The notes: generated by a model not told the origin, from the sequence alone. DNA of 64,000 bases from Microglena sp. YARC (GCA_022414725.1 CM039462.1:16553666-16617665), one strand, 5' to 3'; counted from the stretch's first letter, positions 51,363 through 61,489 are shown. Program-made: numbers and translations.

Positions 51363-51617
51363 GTGTCTGATATAGATAGAGTTGTTTCTCGTCAAGACTG
51401 CTACATACATGTCGATCTGAACAGGGAGATATGTGAAGACTTCAACGAAATACAAGTTGATTTACCTTACATGCAAACAACTAGAGAACCGGGGAGATTG
51501 CTGGTGTTCAAAGAAAATGATTTCTTGCATGCAATTAATAACATGAGTCAAACGCGTCCACATAGTATCGAGACAGCCCTCCGATTTGCTAACTTATTCG
51601 GACTACATTCAAACTGA
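51363..51617 (+). CDS. Small hypothetical protein or gene fragment
   Basis: 84 codons with protein-like composition (SDIDRVVSRQDCYIHVDLNR, LLVFKENDFLHAINNMSQ). The frame opens with GTG; the first ATG is at about 51474, so the true 5' end may be upstream in another frame. Confidence 0.4.
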   Translation: MSDIDRVVSRQDCYIHVDLNREICEDFNEIQVDLPYMQTTREPGRLLVFKENDFLHAINNMSQTRPHSIETALRFANLFGLHSN

Positions 51618-51738
51618 GCTGCACTTTTCTTAGAATTTGCAGTAAACATAAACTGCACTTGAACAAGTATCTATTTACCGATTAATAATCCGGTGATACC
51701 AGGAGGCAAAGTAGTACCATTCCCTATTAATCCAATTA

Positions 51739-51987
51739 TCATGTACAACTCCATGGATCAACCCCCAACCCCATGACTGCCTTCCAATCCCTCCCTGAAC
51801 CAGAGCGGCATGGCCACTTGGTTGAAGTTTTTATCTGCATACCGTTTGCAATTATATGTTTCATAACGTCGCCAATCAAATCGAGACTGTCATGTGGCTT
51901 ACATTCGCAAGTATAGCCACTCTCCTCAAACTTTGCAGCAATGTGTACATGTGTACCACAATCGACCGTCTGTCCCAAGTTGTACAT
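51739..51987 (-). CDS. Small hypothetical protein
   Basis: 82 aa from ATG 51987: MYNLGQTVDCGTHVHIAAKF, GYTCECKPHDSLDLIGDVMK, WPCRSGSGRDWKAVMGLG. Several cysteines. Composition supports coding; no family recognised. Confidence 0.42.
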   Translation of the reverse strand: MYNLGQTVDCGTHVHIAAKFEESGYTCECKPHDSLDLIGDVMKHIIANGMQIKTSTKWPCRSGSGRDWKAVMGLGVDPWSCT

Positions 51988-52141
51988 AGAGAATTGTAAT
52001 TGATTCAATATACTGTAACATTATTGACCGGTCTGAGTGTAACAAAGGGTTTTTGAGGCCATTGGAAGTCTGATCAAAAAAGACACAGACGTTGGTTGTC
52101 TCAAACTCAGCTGTACTCGGTGCCAGCCGCATCTGAATCCA

Positions 52142-53700
52142 TCAGCAGCTTGCAGACATCTGCGTGACCCAGCCCTTGGCAGCCGCCCTCAAGGCCCTGC
52201 TGTCGTTAGAGTTCGCCCGGGCCCTGAACTCAATTCCAGTCACCTCTGGATCCATCAGCAGCTTGCAGACATCTGCGTGACCTGCCTTGGCAGCAGCCCA
52301 CAATGCCCTGCTGTCGAAAGTGTACGCCCTGGCCCTGAACTCAATTCCAGCCACCTTCGGATCCATCAGCAGCTTGCAGAGATCTGCGTGACCTACCTTC
52401 GCAGCCAGCCGCAAGGCCCAGCTGTTGACAGAGTTCGCGCAGGGCCCTTAACTCAACTCCAGCCACCTCTGGATCCATGAGCAGCTTGCAGACATCTGCG
52501 TGACCTGCCTTGGCAGCCTCACGCAAGGCCCTGCTGTCGGTAGAGTTCGCCCTAGCCCTTAACTCAATTCCAGCCACCTCTGGATCCATGAGCAGCTTGC
52601 AGACATCTGCGTGACCTGCCTTGGCAGCCTCACGCAAGGCCCTGCTGTCGTTTAGAGTTCGCCCTAGCCCTGTACTCAAGTCCAGCCACCTCTGGATCCA
52701 TCAGCAGCTTGCAGACATCTGCGTGACCGTCCTTAGCAGCGGCCCACAATTGCCATGCTATCGCTAGAGTTAGCAAGGGCCCTGAACTCAATTCCAGCCA
52801 CCTCTGGATCCATCAGCAGCTTGCAGACATCTGCGTGACCAGCCATGGCAGCCGCCCACAAGGCCATGCTGTCACTAGAGTTCGCCCTGGCCCTGTACTC
52901 AAGTCCAGCCACCTCTGGATCCATGAGCATCTTGCAGACATCTGTGTGACCTGCCTTGGAAGGCGCCCACAAGGCACTGCTGGCGGTAGAGTTCGCCCGT
53001 GCCCTGAACTCAAGTCCAGCCACCGCTGGATCCATGAGCAGCTTGCAGACATCTGCGTGACCTTCTCTAGCAGCGGCCCACAATGCCAAGCTGTCCTCGT
53101 TGTTCGCCCTGGCCCTGAACTCAATTCCAGCCACCTCTGGATCCATCAGCAGCTTGCAGACATCTGCTGTGACCTGCATTGGCAGCCGCCCACAAGGCAC
53201 TGCTGTCGCTAGAGTTCGCCCGGGCCCTGAACTCAAGTCCAGCCACCGCTGGATCCATGAGAAGCTTGCAGACATCTGCGTGACCTTCATCGGCAGCCTC
53301 ACGCAATGCCAAGCTGTTGACAGAGTTAGCCCGGGCCCTGAACTCAATTCCAGCCACCGCTGGATCCATGAGCAGCTTGCAGACATCTGCGTGACCGGCC
53401 TTGGCAGCCACATAGAGAAGCTTGTTTTCATTTTGGTTCGCCCTCAATTGTAGGGCCCCCTTAACCTGTACAAGAGGATTGGACACCAAGCATACTGCTA
53501 GAAGGTCGGCGCGCCCCCCTTTCGCCATCATCTCTCCAACTCTCTGTGGTGGTTGGATCAGTCCGGTAAGGGGCCATCCAGAAAATCTTTTGCACAGAGT
53601 TTTACACACTAATACAAATCTTGGGGTTGGAAGATAATAGGGCAATACGATCAAGAATGTCATGGGGAAGCGTTAGGATTAACGATGATCGCGTGTGCGA
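52142..53700 (-). CDS. F-box/ankyrin protein, copy 3, inverted (several frameshifts)
   Basis: Same family as 42262 and 48358 but on the minus strand: VCKTLCKRFSGWPLTGLIQP and LLAVCLVSNPLVQVKGALQL, followed by about 12 ankyrin repeats. Frames 53663-53121, 53431-52733, 52679-52341 and 52414-52142 overlap through single-base breaks (for example at 53165, 52750 and 52435). The F-box start is shifted near 53640. More diverged from the other two than they are from each other. Confidence 0.7.
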
Positions 53701-53882
53701 ATGCATGTTCTATAAATGCAAGCGCACAGGATGGTCTATAGCCTTTTATAAAATCCCAACTCATTATTTATTTATACTACCGAGGCCCATGCACCTCCCT
53801 TGTGACGCTTGCGCAAGTTCCTAGACCTCGGTGTTGTCCTCCTGCTCCATCATTTTAGTACGCACATGGCTGGCGGATTCTA

Positions 53883-54355
53883 CTAAGATGCCCGCGCCAT
53901 CCCAATTGCAATGATCCCTACAATACTGACCACCAGGCCGAAACTGGTGCCTATGACGCCGTACTTGAACACCTCTCTAGAAAAAAGCCGCACCCTCATA
54001 ACACCAGCTACCGAAGTGCTGACAGTTCCTTCCCAACACATTGTAATCCGCCCTGCCGAGCTGCGAGCGTGCCCTTTTGACCACCTCCAACGGTGAGAAA
54101 ACGACACCTCGCATTCACAACCCGTGCAGAGCTGCCAACTACCAGGAACTCTGCCAGAGTAGTCTCGCTGATCAATCGCTTTCCATGGGGCTCTGACCCC
54201 GCATAGTGGATGACCTTGATGTCTGCTGCAGAGGAATACCATTCCTGGGGGCGCTCACCAATGCCATCGTGCTCGAACTTGATGCCGATGGGGTTGACGC
54301 AATCCACATGCAGCCACATGCCAGCCTCGATGCTCGCCATTTTCTTAGTACCCAT
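53883..54355 (-). CDS. Protein with C-terminal membrane anchor (one frameshift)
   Basis: ATG 54355 (MGTKKMASIEAGMWLHVDCV, then FEHDGIGERPQEWYSSAADI). A frame change near 54100 leads to FSHRWRWSKGHARSSAGR and VFKYGVIGTSFGLVVSIVGI, a single hydrophobic segment 3-25 residues from the end (IIAIGMARAS). A tail-anchored membrane protein of about 150 aa is likely. Function unknown. Confidence 0.5.
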
Positions 54356-54747
54356 GGCAGACTTTTTCTGCGAGGGGTGACATACGCAACCAGGGGAAAC
54401 ATGTCAGCATATCTGACACGTGTGTTCGCGCGCCCATTGAAAATACGAGTGTAAACGTGGCATTTTCTGCCACGTTTTTCGCGCTCCTCGAAGTCAGCGA
54501 AAGCCGCCTTGGTTGTGTGAGGATGGTACGGGTCTGCGAAATCACAGTGTGCTGTGACTCGACTCGACAGTTTCCTCCGTGATGCGAGAGGTCGCCATGT
54601 GATGTGATGTGACTCGACTCGACAGATGCCGCCGTCCTTGATGAGAGTGGTCTGTCGGTCTCCGATCCTCGAAACACGAGTGTAAACGTTGTTGTGAAAC
54701 ATGTACGTAATTCCCTTGTCCGATTGTACAAAAAGCAACCATGCAGG
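54356..54747. repeat. Intergenic with repeated gactcgactcgaca units
   Basis: gtgactcgactcgaca occurs twice (54556, 54610) with gccgccgt and tgatgagagtggtc phrases, inverted relatives of 5433-5535. Confidence 0.5.
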
Positions 54748-54904
54748 AGTCGGAAACCATCCGAGCAAGTGAAGAACTACTACATCGATTTTAAAACGCG
54801 AATATGCAATTGCTGGATTGAAATGGCCTGCTTCGGAGTGTCACGCGAGGACTCAGGTGCACGCCTGGTAGAGTACATGCCATCCCATGACCAACCAGGT
54901 CCCC
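54748..54904 (+). pseudogene. Degraded copy of the 61.0-61.2 kb fragment
   Basis: Shares aagtgaagaactactacatc, gcaattgctggattgaa and tgtcacgcgaggactcaggt with 61030-61186, but has frame changes (for example gattttaaaacgcgaata) that destroy the reading. Confidence 0.6.
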
Positions 54905-55484
54905 CGCATGCAAAACACAAAATACACAAAAACAAAAAAAAATGGCGAAACTTTGACTGGTTCTCTTTTCACAGAGTGAGTGTGTGGACGAGAAAGAGGC
55001 TATAGGTTTCCGCCGTTGCGTTTGCATGTTGAACTGTCAAGGATCTCTCGGAAGTACAGTCGGAGACGCAATTTGTGAATGCAACGTGAGCGAGCAGTCA
55101 ACATTGCCAGTCTGCTTATCCAGTTGCCCCATGCAAGCTTGCACGAGTACCGCCTTATCAGATAAAATTTAATCTAAATTTCTAAATTTTAGGTTGTAAC
55201 AGTAGTTGCCTCGTTTGCTTTCCGAAAATAACTAAACTTCGAAAACGCTGTCGATACCAAGCAGAGCCCCCGTATTCATGGAAAAAATACAGAGAACTAG
55301 TTGACGTGGTTTTTAAGTTGCCACGTGGTTTCGCACGATGAAAGGCACGAGCACGTGACTGACCATGTGATTCCTTTTCCTCTGGAGGTGTTCGCGGTAT
55401 CGCTCTGCGATCACTCGAACTGCCTTACTGACGCGCAGCCAAGACATGCAAATCTTCTTGAAGAAGACCTCCTGGATTTCTGTA
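54905..55484. other. Intergenic, no gene supported
   Basis: Short frames only; no repeat family recognised beyond an A-rich tract at 54917-54945. Confidence 0.35.
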
Positions 55485-55853
55485 TCATAGTAAGAGAGAT
55501 CCAGTGTATCGGAGCCAAATTAAGTCGATGTTGATGTCCAATCCAGGTCGGGTGATGTACAGCCTCTCCATTATGTGGTAGATGGTTGGATGGTCTTCGG
55601 ACACAACCAATGCTTTCAGCGCAAACAATTTGTGTCTGTTCCTTTTGTCCACATACAATATGGAGTCATAGCCTTCAGACATGTCCATTCCATAGATCTG
55701 ATTGTCCACGAACTGAGAGAACACTGGGAAGAAACCGTCTCCTAATGTGAACAACAAAGCTAATTCGTTGGGAAAGATAAGCAGAGACGGATCTTGTGAT
55801 TTGTATGCAGCATTAGCAAGTTGCAACCATATTTTCTCACCGACTGTTGACAT
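55485..55853 (-). CDS. Hypothetical protein, 122 aa
   Basis: ATG 55853: MSTVGEKIWLQLANAAYKSQ, PNELALLFTLGDGFFPVFSQ, then SILYVDKRNRHKLFALKALV and DINIDLIWLRYTGSLLL. Unbroken, globular composition. No family recognised. Confidence 0.58.
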   Translation of the reverse strand: MSTVGEKIWLQLANAAYKSQDPSLLIFPNELALLFTLGDGFFPVFSQFVDNQIYGMDMSEGYDSILYVDKRNRHKLFALKALVVSEDHPTIYHIMERLYITRPGLDINIDLIWLRYTGSLLL

Positions 55854-56112
55854 TATTAGTTATTTAACGTTGTGGATAGAGTTGGGTGGTTGTTTTTATT
55901 GCTTTTTGCTCAGATGGAAATGGTTTCAATTTTTTATTCACTGCCGCCGTGATGCGAAACTTTTGCAGTGTACGAAAATTATTCGTAAAAGAGCATCCAA
56001 CAGTGCATATCGTCGTCGCCGTTTACCCAACTGTGTTGAGGATACACGCATGCTAAGTTTACCAATGCCCAAGTTAGTCATTGTGACCATGTGTGAGTAG
56101 CCGAAGCTGCTG

Positions 56113-57411
56113 CTAAAAAGGATGCGTATTCCCATAGCGGTGCTGATACGGTCGATACTTGGCTTGAACTCTACAGCAAACTGTGCAGAGCCATACAAGG
56201 AGTTGGGCACCAGGATGGTGCGCTCCCATGTTGGTGACCATTTCACACAACAAATTTGTAGCCGCTGAATTTTTCGCTTTACTTGTATCGCACACACATG
56301 GTCGCAAAGTCTATTTTGCAGTCCATCCACGCCGTTTATGTCCACTAACCTACCACCACTATGCGAGGGCAGTGTCTGCGTGAGTGGTAGCACTGCTTCC
56401 GCAGGGACATCCAAGGTTATCAATTCGCATAATATGCGTACCCTGTCATGAAGAGACTGGCGCATCCCCAATTGTCTCAGTGCATAATCGGGTAAATGAA
56501 TAGAGCATGGATTCAGAAGCAGATCACGAGCAAGCTTAAGCGTTGGCGCGCGACAGCCATGTGCGGTTCAAGTGCTGTTGCCCATGGCCTGGGCGTAAGA
56601 AGGCTCGGCTATTGCTACACGCAGCATCGTTTTTGAAATTGATGCAACAGTGGCCCCCGCTGTCTCATTGTCTAGCAGGATTGCAATCGCGGACCGGATA
56701 AAAGAGATCCTCCCACCCCTGTTGGCAGATGTGCTGTCGCTACACATTCATTGGCCACATGGATGAAACACATCGATGCATGGTATGGGTATCTTAGCTG
56801 GTAGTTCAGCTAAAAGTCGAAACAGATTTCCAAAGACCGTCTTGACTGAGTGCATCTATGACGGCAAAGCATCTGGGACTGGAACGAGTTGCAATGAAGA
56901 GACTGACCAGTCCCACCAGATGACAGTGTTCATGTGTACGCTCATTACATGTCCGAATGAACATGTGGGTGTACAGCTGGTGGAACTGTGGGCTGACCTT
57001 GTCGGTACCTATGCTGACCTGCCGACCACACGCATTAAGCGCAGTGCTCAGAAAGACGGTGGGGCATGCTGGCGATCAAGCAAGCAAAACACCGTTCATG
57101 TCCAATGTAAAGCTCAGTCGTAATGTCGTTGTTAAAACTGTAGCATCCTCGCAACCCCTTTGATGCTTTTGCGCATAATCACAGGTGAAACAGCATACGG
57201 TGTGGCTGTCTCGAGCAAAACTAGCAATGCCCTAGTAGCAGTCTTGAAATCCACCGTTGTCCAGAGCAGCGTCTAATCCTAGAAGAGGCTAGCATCAATC
57301 TGATACTCAGTGTAGTAAGCAACCGCACATCCACATTGTGCAATGAACTACAGTGATATGATGACAACACGCCTTCTCTGCCAGCGTTGCAGCGGCCGCA
57401 GTTGACATCAT
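56113..57411 (-). CDS. All-helical protein of unknown function, copy 2 (many frameshifts)
   Basis: Duplicate of 44169-45454 with the same MMSTAAAA start at 57411. About 27 length differences in 1.4 kb but only about four substitutions against copy 1, so both copies probably represent the same intact gene seen through noisy consensus sequence. Confidence 0.6.
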
Positions 57412-57429
57412 GAACTTAGAACCCTTTTA

Positions 57430-57587
57430 TGCACCTGAAAACAGTTAAACTCAATGGAATGAGACAGATCGGGAAAAAACTACCCCCCGAAAACAACTAC
57501 AAAAAGCCCTGCAAAAATCTACCCCCCGAAAACAACTACAACGATACGCCACCGCATTGCCGTGTCATGTGGATGATGTTGGTCAGC
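57430..57587 (+). repeat. Short direct repeat of ctaccccccgaaaacaac
   Basis: Two copies 38 bases apart (57480, 57520), matching 45520-45575; marks the edge of the duplicated segment. Confidence 0.6.
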
Positions 57588-58933
57588 TTAAATGCTGAAA
57601 TGTCTATGATTGTACGAGAGGCGTTTTGGGCTACTACTACTTGTACTTACATTGTACTCACCAACGGGAGTGTAATGAATTCTTTCAGAGTCTGCGTCGG
57701 CACACAACATAACTCGGTTTGTATTCACGTGTCTCCATGTTTCCTGAATAGTCGCTGCGGCTCTGCGTCTTCGCACTAAACGGCACGCGTCTTGGACGGA
57801 TACCAACATGTGCGGTTTCTACTCAATAAATGCCAGTCCCATGGTTTGTCCGGGTTACTAGAGACAATGTCCAAGTGGCTACTCCGGGATTCGCACTCAA
57901 TCCAAGCCAGTTCCACGGCTTGTCCGGGTTACTCGAGACAATATCCCAGTGGCTACACTGGGGTTTGTGCTCAAATAATACCAATCCCATGGTTTGTCCA
58001 TGTTACTCGACACGATGTCCCATGTGGCTACACTGGGGGTGTGCTCAACCAATACCAATCCCATGGTTTGTCCGGGTTACTCGAGACAATATCCAGGGTG
58101 GCTACCCCGGGATTCGCACTCAATCCACACCAATCCCACGGCTTGTCCGGGTTAGTCACGACAATATCCCAGGTGGCTACACTGGGGTTTGTGCTCAAAT
58201 AATACCAATCCCACGGCTTGTCCGGGTTACTGGAGACAATATCCAATGTGACTACTCCGGGATTCGCACTCAATCCACGCCAGTTCCACGGCTTGTCCAG
58301 GTTACTACACACCGATGTCCCATGTGACATTGGGTTTGTGCTCAACCAATACCAATCCCATGGTTTGTCCAGGTTACTCGACACGATTTCCCATGTGGCT
58401 ATGGTGTTTGTGCTCAATCCACTCCAATACCATGGTTTGTCCAGGTTACTCGAGACGATGTCCCAAGTGGCTACTCCGGGATTCGCACTCAATCCACGCC
58501 AATTCCATGGTTTGTCCAGGTGACTCGATACAATGTCCCATGAGATGACACTGGTGTTTGCGCTCAACCAATACCAACTAAATGGTTTCTCCAGGTTACT
58601 CGACACGATGTCCCACGAAATACTCGCGTTTGAGCTCAATCCACTCCAGTCCCATGGTTTGTCCGGGTTACTCGACACGATGTCCCACGTGACGACACTG
58701 GCGTTTGTGCTCAACCAATACCAATCCCATGGTTTGTCTGGGTTACTCGACACGATGTCCCACGTGACGACACTGGGGTTTAAGCACAAATTACTCCAAT
58801 CCCACGGTTTGTCTGGGTTAATCGACACGACGTCCCATGTCAGGTATGGATTATCACTCAATTGACCCCAATTCCATTTGCATTCTCCGGCTTTTACTCG
58901 ATCCAGTATGTGACTAATTTCGATGTCGAGCAT
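57588..58933 (-). CDS. WDI-repeat protein 3 (frameshifts near the 3' end)
   Basis: ATG 58933 (MLDIEISHILDRVKAGECKW), preceded by tatatatg. About 12 repeats of 25-26 residues (NPDKPWDWYWLSTNASVVTW) are open to 58028. The next two repeats are in shifted frames (one base missing in gtagccactgggatatt near 57945), then the IQ-like tail RRRRAAATIQETWRHVNTN ends at 57588. Closest to gene 2 in layout, with T/V-V-T-W instead of N-I-T-W. Confidence 0.72.
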
Positions 58934-58989
58934 ATATATAAATTCTCACGGTTGTGTTGTCCTCAAATAAAGTAAAGTGGGACCATTCT

Positions 58990-59192
58990 TTTACATTACA
59001 GTCTACGGAATACTAAAATGAAACCGCTTCGTGTACGGTGTAACCTAAATGTGTAGAAATCCACGGGGTAGTGGAACACCAATACGATTGTGAATCAACA
59101 AATTGCAAGATGTTAACGAGAATATCCATTGAAGGACCAGCCGCACTTAAGCGATCGCCTCTTCCCCGGTACCGTGGCCCAAAAGAACACGG
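58990..59192 (-). mobile_element. Dispersed element core, inverted copy
   Basis: Begins with ttacagtctacggaatacta and carries, in reverse, the core of 33400-33690 (attggtgttccactaccccg, cttaagtgcggctggtcctt). Its other end joins a D5 fragment. Confidence 0.55.
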
Positions 59193-59285
59193 GGTCTTGA
59201 TCGTGCTGAGTTTTCCGTTGAAATATTCGCATGTCTTGAAGCGTTATTTGGCCTCCTTCAGCAGAAATGCGCTGTCCGGGCCGTT
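59192..59285 (-). pseudogene. D5 helicase C-terminal fragment with nonsense codon
   Basis: Reverse complement matches 2402-2494 of the D5 gene: gacagcgcatttctgctgaa, ggaggccaaa, then taa where the D5 gene has gaa, then cgcttcaagacatgcgaata and aactcagcacgatcaagac. About 30 codons. Confidence 0.75.
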
Positions 59286-59313
59286 CACATTTCCAAAATA
59301 ATTTTGAGCATGC

Positions 59314-59598
59314 ATGGAAGGGAGGATGAGTGACTTTGATAATCGTTTGCAGCAGCTTGAGGCGGACTACAAAGTGTTGTTCGAGGAACAGGCAAACCAG
59401 CGTCAGGAGATCCAGCGCCTGGACAAGGAGATCCAAGCAGTGCGGGATGCCACGTCCACCCAGATCGAGCGTGAGTTGGAAAGGGCATGGGCCGAGGCGT
59501 ACCATGAACTGCAAGGGATGTTGACCGATGCTCAGTTGACCCAAGTTAAACTGGCAACATTCGGCATGCACAAACTCACACCCCATCTTGCTTGTTGA
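59314..59598 (+). CDS. Coiled-coil protein, 94 aa
   Basis: MEGRMSDFDNRLQQLEADYK, then heptad-like FEEQANQRQEIQRLDKEI and LERAWAEAYHELQGML. Almost entirely one coiled coil. A second ATG at 59326 (MSDFDN) may be the start. Function unknown. Confidence 0.55.
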   Translation: MEGRMSDFDNRLQQLEADYKVLFEEQANQRQEIQRLDKEIQAVRDATSTQIERELERAWAEAYHELQGMLTDAQLTQVKLATFGMHKLTPHLAC

Positions 59599-59624
59599 AA
59601 ATCCTTGCTTGCCATCTCATGGAT

Positions 59625-59738
59625 CAGCCTCCTGAACGACTAGCTAGCTTGAGACATCAGGTCACAAATCCGCTCCATACCATGTTTCGCAACCAGTCAA
59701 AATCGGCCGGGAGGCAGGAACGCCCATTCATTGTCAAA
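59625..59738. mobile_element. MITE, copy 3, left end missing
   Basis: ctcctgaacgactagctagc ... ccataccatgtttcgcaacc ... ggaggcaggaacgcccatt matches the right two thirds of the 15.0 kb MITE. Confidence 0.7.
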
Positions 59739-59825
59739 GCTTTGCATGGGGGGAGTTCATGAATTTGCTTGGTGTGTTTGCCTTGCCATAAAAATAATGA
59801 GAGCGGTAGGTAATATACCTGAAAA

Positions 59826-60668
59826 ATGCATACGTATTACGTTCGTGCTGTATGCACGTTGCAATATGATCAATTGATAGATTGGTTTCGATCGCATCCT
59901 AAAAACATATGCTGGCCTCAGCAGATGATGGACTGGGGTGATGTGTTTCCAGATCTGTACGATGTTCTAGACATTGATGAGGGTGCTGTTGATCAAGAAA
60001 TTCTGAGGGCGTTTCGCATTCAAGTGGTCAGGGTTCATCCCGACAAGCTAGGTCCTTTGGCATCTGAAGATGAACGAACAGCAGCTGCCCTCCGCACACG
60101 AGTTATTCTGCAAGCGAAGAACGTGTTGATGAACACCGACAGCCGCAAGGAATATGACAGTGAGCGGCGAATGAGAAGGCAAGGGGATCAGCAATCCAAG
60201 TCTGGTTTTAGTGCGCCGGAGGAGGCATCTGCTGGCATGGCGCATGTTTGGGAGGTCTGGGCCAATGTTGTTGTAGAAGGGTTTGCCAAGCAGTTTGAGG
60301 CAGGACCTCGAGGCGAGCGAGTGGTGCAGCTTTTGGAAACGATTCTGCTGCCAGCCATAGGGGTGGGCTTGGGTGGGGAGAGAGGCTTCAAGCTAGGGCT
60401 GACACTGTCTACTGTTTTCAATACCGGATGTATTTCTGTGGTCGTGAAGGCGCTCTCTGCCGAGGACCAAAAAGTTGTTTTTCCAGGCTCTGGAAGTGTT
60501 GTGTACCAAAATGCCTTGAGTAATACAGTTGTTGAGAAACGTCCGCAGCTGAATTCCCCTGCCCCACTCCGTGGGGTCCCGCGATTCCTCTTTCATACTT
60601 GCCATTTCCCGACATATTTGAGAATTCCCACTTTATTTCAGAACAACATAAAGGAGTTTCTTCATTGA
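59826..60668 (+). CDS. J-domain protein, copy 2
   Basis: Open from ATG 59826 (MHTYYVRAVCTLQYDQ). Residues ~46-115 form the J-domain: YDVLDIDEGAVDQEILRAF, VHPDKLGP, then LQAKNVLMNTDSRKEYD. The C-terminal half is helical with a small-residue hydrophobic stretch (ILLPAIGVGLGGERGFKLGL) that may touch a membrane. Comparison with copy 1 suggests one extra A at about 60472; without it the protein would end at 60519 with FFQALEVLCTKMP, so the last ~50 codons shown here are probably artefact. Partner would be an Hsp70; role in the virus or host unknown. Confidence 0.75.
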   Translation: MHTYYVRAVCTLQYDQLIDWFRSHPKNICWPQQMMDWGDVFPDLYDVLDIDEGAVDQEILRAFRIQVVRVHPDKLGPLASEDERTAAALRTRVILQAKNVLMNTDSRKEYDSERRMRRQGDQQSKSGFSAPEEASAGMAHVWEVWANVVVEGFAKQFEAGPRGERVVQLLETILLPAIGVGLGGERGFKLGLTLSTVFNTGCISVVVKALSAEDQKVVFPGSGSVVYQNALSNTVVEKRPQLNSPAPLRGVPRFLFHTCHFPTYLRIPTLFQNNIKEFLH

Positions 60669-60699
60669 TCTAATAATAATTTTGACGTGAACTGTCAAA

Positions 60700-60792
60700 A
60701 TGTTGCAAGAAGAATATGAAAGAGAATTACGTGTGTTGGTGGAAAAAAACATCGACCCCCGTCCGAAGCCTGGTAGGTTCCATCACCAATGA
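60700..60792 (+). CDS. Very short ORF, possible gene start (weak)
   Basis: 30 aa: MLQEEYERELRVLVEKNIDP then RPKPGRFHHQ. Looks like the opening helix of a larger protein cut off by a stop or frameshift. Confidence 0.25.
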   Translation: MLQEEYERELRVLVEKNIDPRPKPGRFHHQ

Positions 60793-61026
60793 CTTAACTG
60801 TAACATGGTTTAGCTTGAAATGGAAAATACTCGAAATTCTTGGGTATGACGTCCAGGTCATTCATGCATGCGAATATGGTTGCGGTAGAGTTTCCCCTGC
60901 CCACGTTCGTCAATCACCCACCCCTCTCTCCCCATCCGTGTTCATGTGGTTCAGCCTCTGTTAAGTTCACCACCCATGTCATGCATTCCTTTGTGTGTGT
61001 GTGTAAGTCAGTCAGTCTCTCTGTGA

Positions 61027-61227
61027 CTCGAGGAGTCGGAACCATCCCAGCAAGTGAAGAACTACTACATCGATGTAAAACGCGAAGATGCAATTGCTGG
61101 ATTGAATGGCCTGTTCGGAGTGTCACGCGAGGACTCAGGTGCACGCCTGGTGGAGTACATGCCATATCATGACCAACCAGGTCCCTCTCATCTGAACATG
61201 GCCACCAGCAAGCAAATATTTGGATGA
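61027..61227 (+). pseudogene. C-terminal gene fragment
   Basis: Open frame without ATG: SEPSQQVKNYYIDVKREDAI, AGLNGLFGVSREDSGARLVE, then HDQPGPSHLNMATSKQIFG to TGA. Composition is protein-like and a mutated copy exists at 54748, so it was once coding. No domain known. Confidence 0.5.
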
Positions 61228-61368
61228 CATGGGGGCGCTCGTGAATGGAAGGAATAAAGAGAGAGGGAACGTTACATACTCAGCAAAACAATGCCGAGAC
61301 CTGTATTGATCAAAGTTGTTTACACTCGTTTTTATTAAAACAATTGTTTAGTTGCTAATCTGTCATCG

Positions 61369-61464
61369 GGGTTGTAGCTCAGTGGTAGAGCGTGAGGTTA
61401 AGCCAATTTTCTTCATTCCTTGATCATGTCGCCCACTAATTGGTTCGAATCTCGGTACCTCCAG
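61369..61464 (+). tRNA. tRNA-like sequence, probably degenerate or intron-containing
   Basis: ggggttgtagctcagtggta plus gagc is a textbook acceptor/D-arm (A box), and ggttcgaatctc is a B box; span 96 bases. The acceptor can pair 6 of 7 with wobble (ggggttg with tacctcc), but the T stem pairs poorly and no clear anticodon arm is seen. An intron, a sequencing error or decay may explain this. Identity cannot be assigned. Confidence 0.42.
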
Positions 61465-61489
61465 TGTTTTTCCAAAGTTCCACCTTCAG

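Noticed and set aside
42517..53212. Antisense frames rich in IHQQLADICVT / SSHRWIH over the ankyrin genes
   Set aside because: Mirror images of the ankyrin repeat on the opposite strand; period and variation follow the sense frame.
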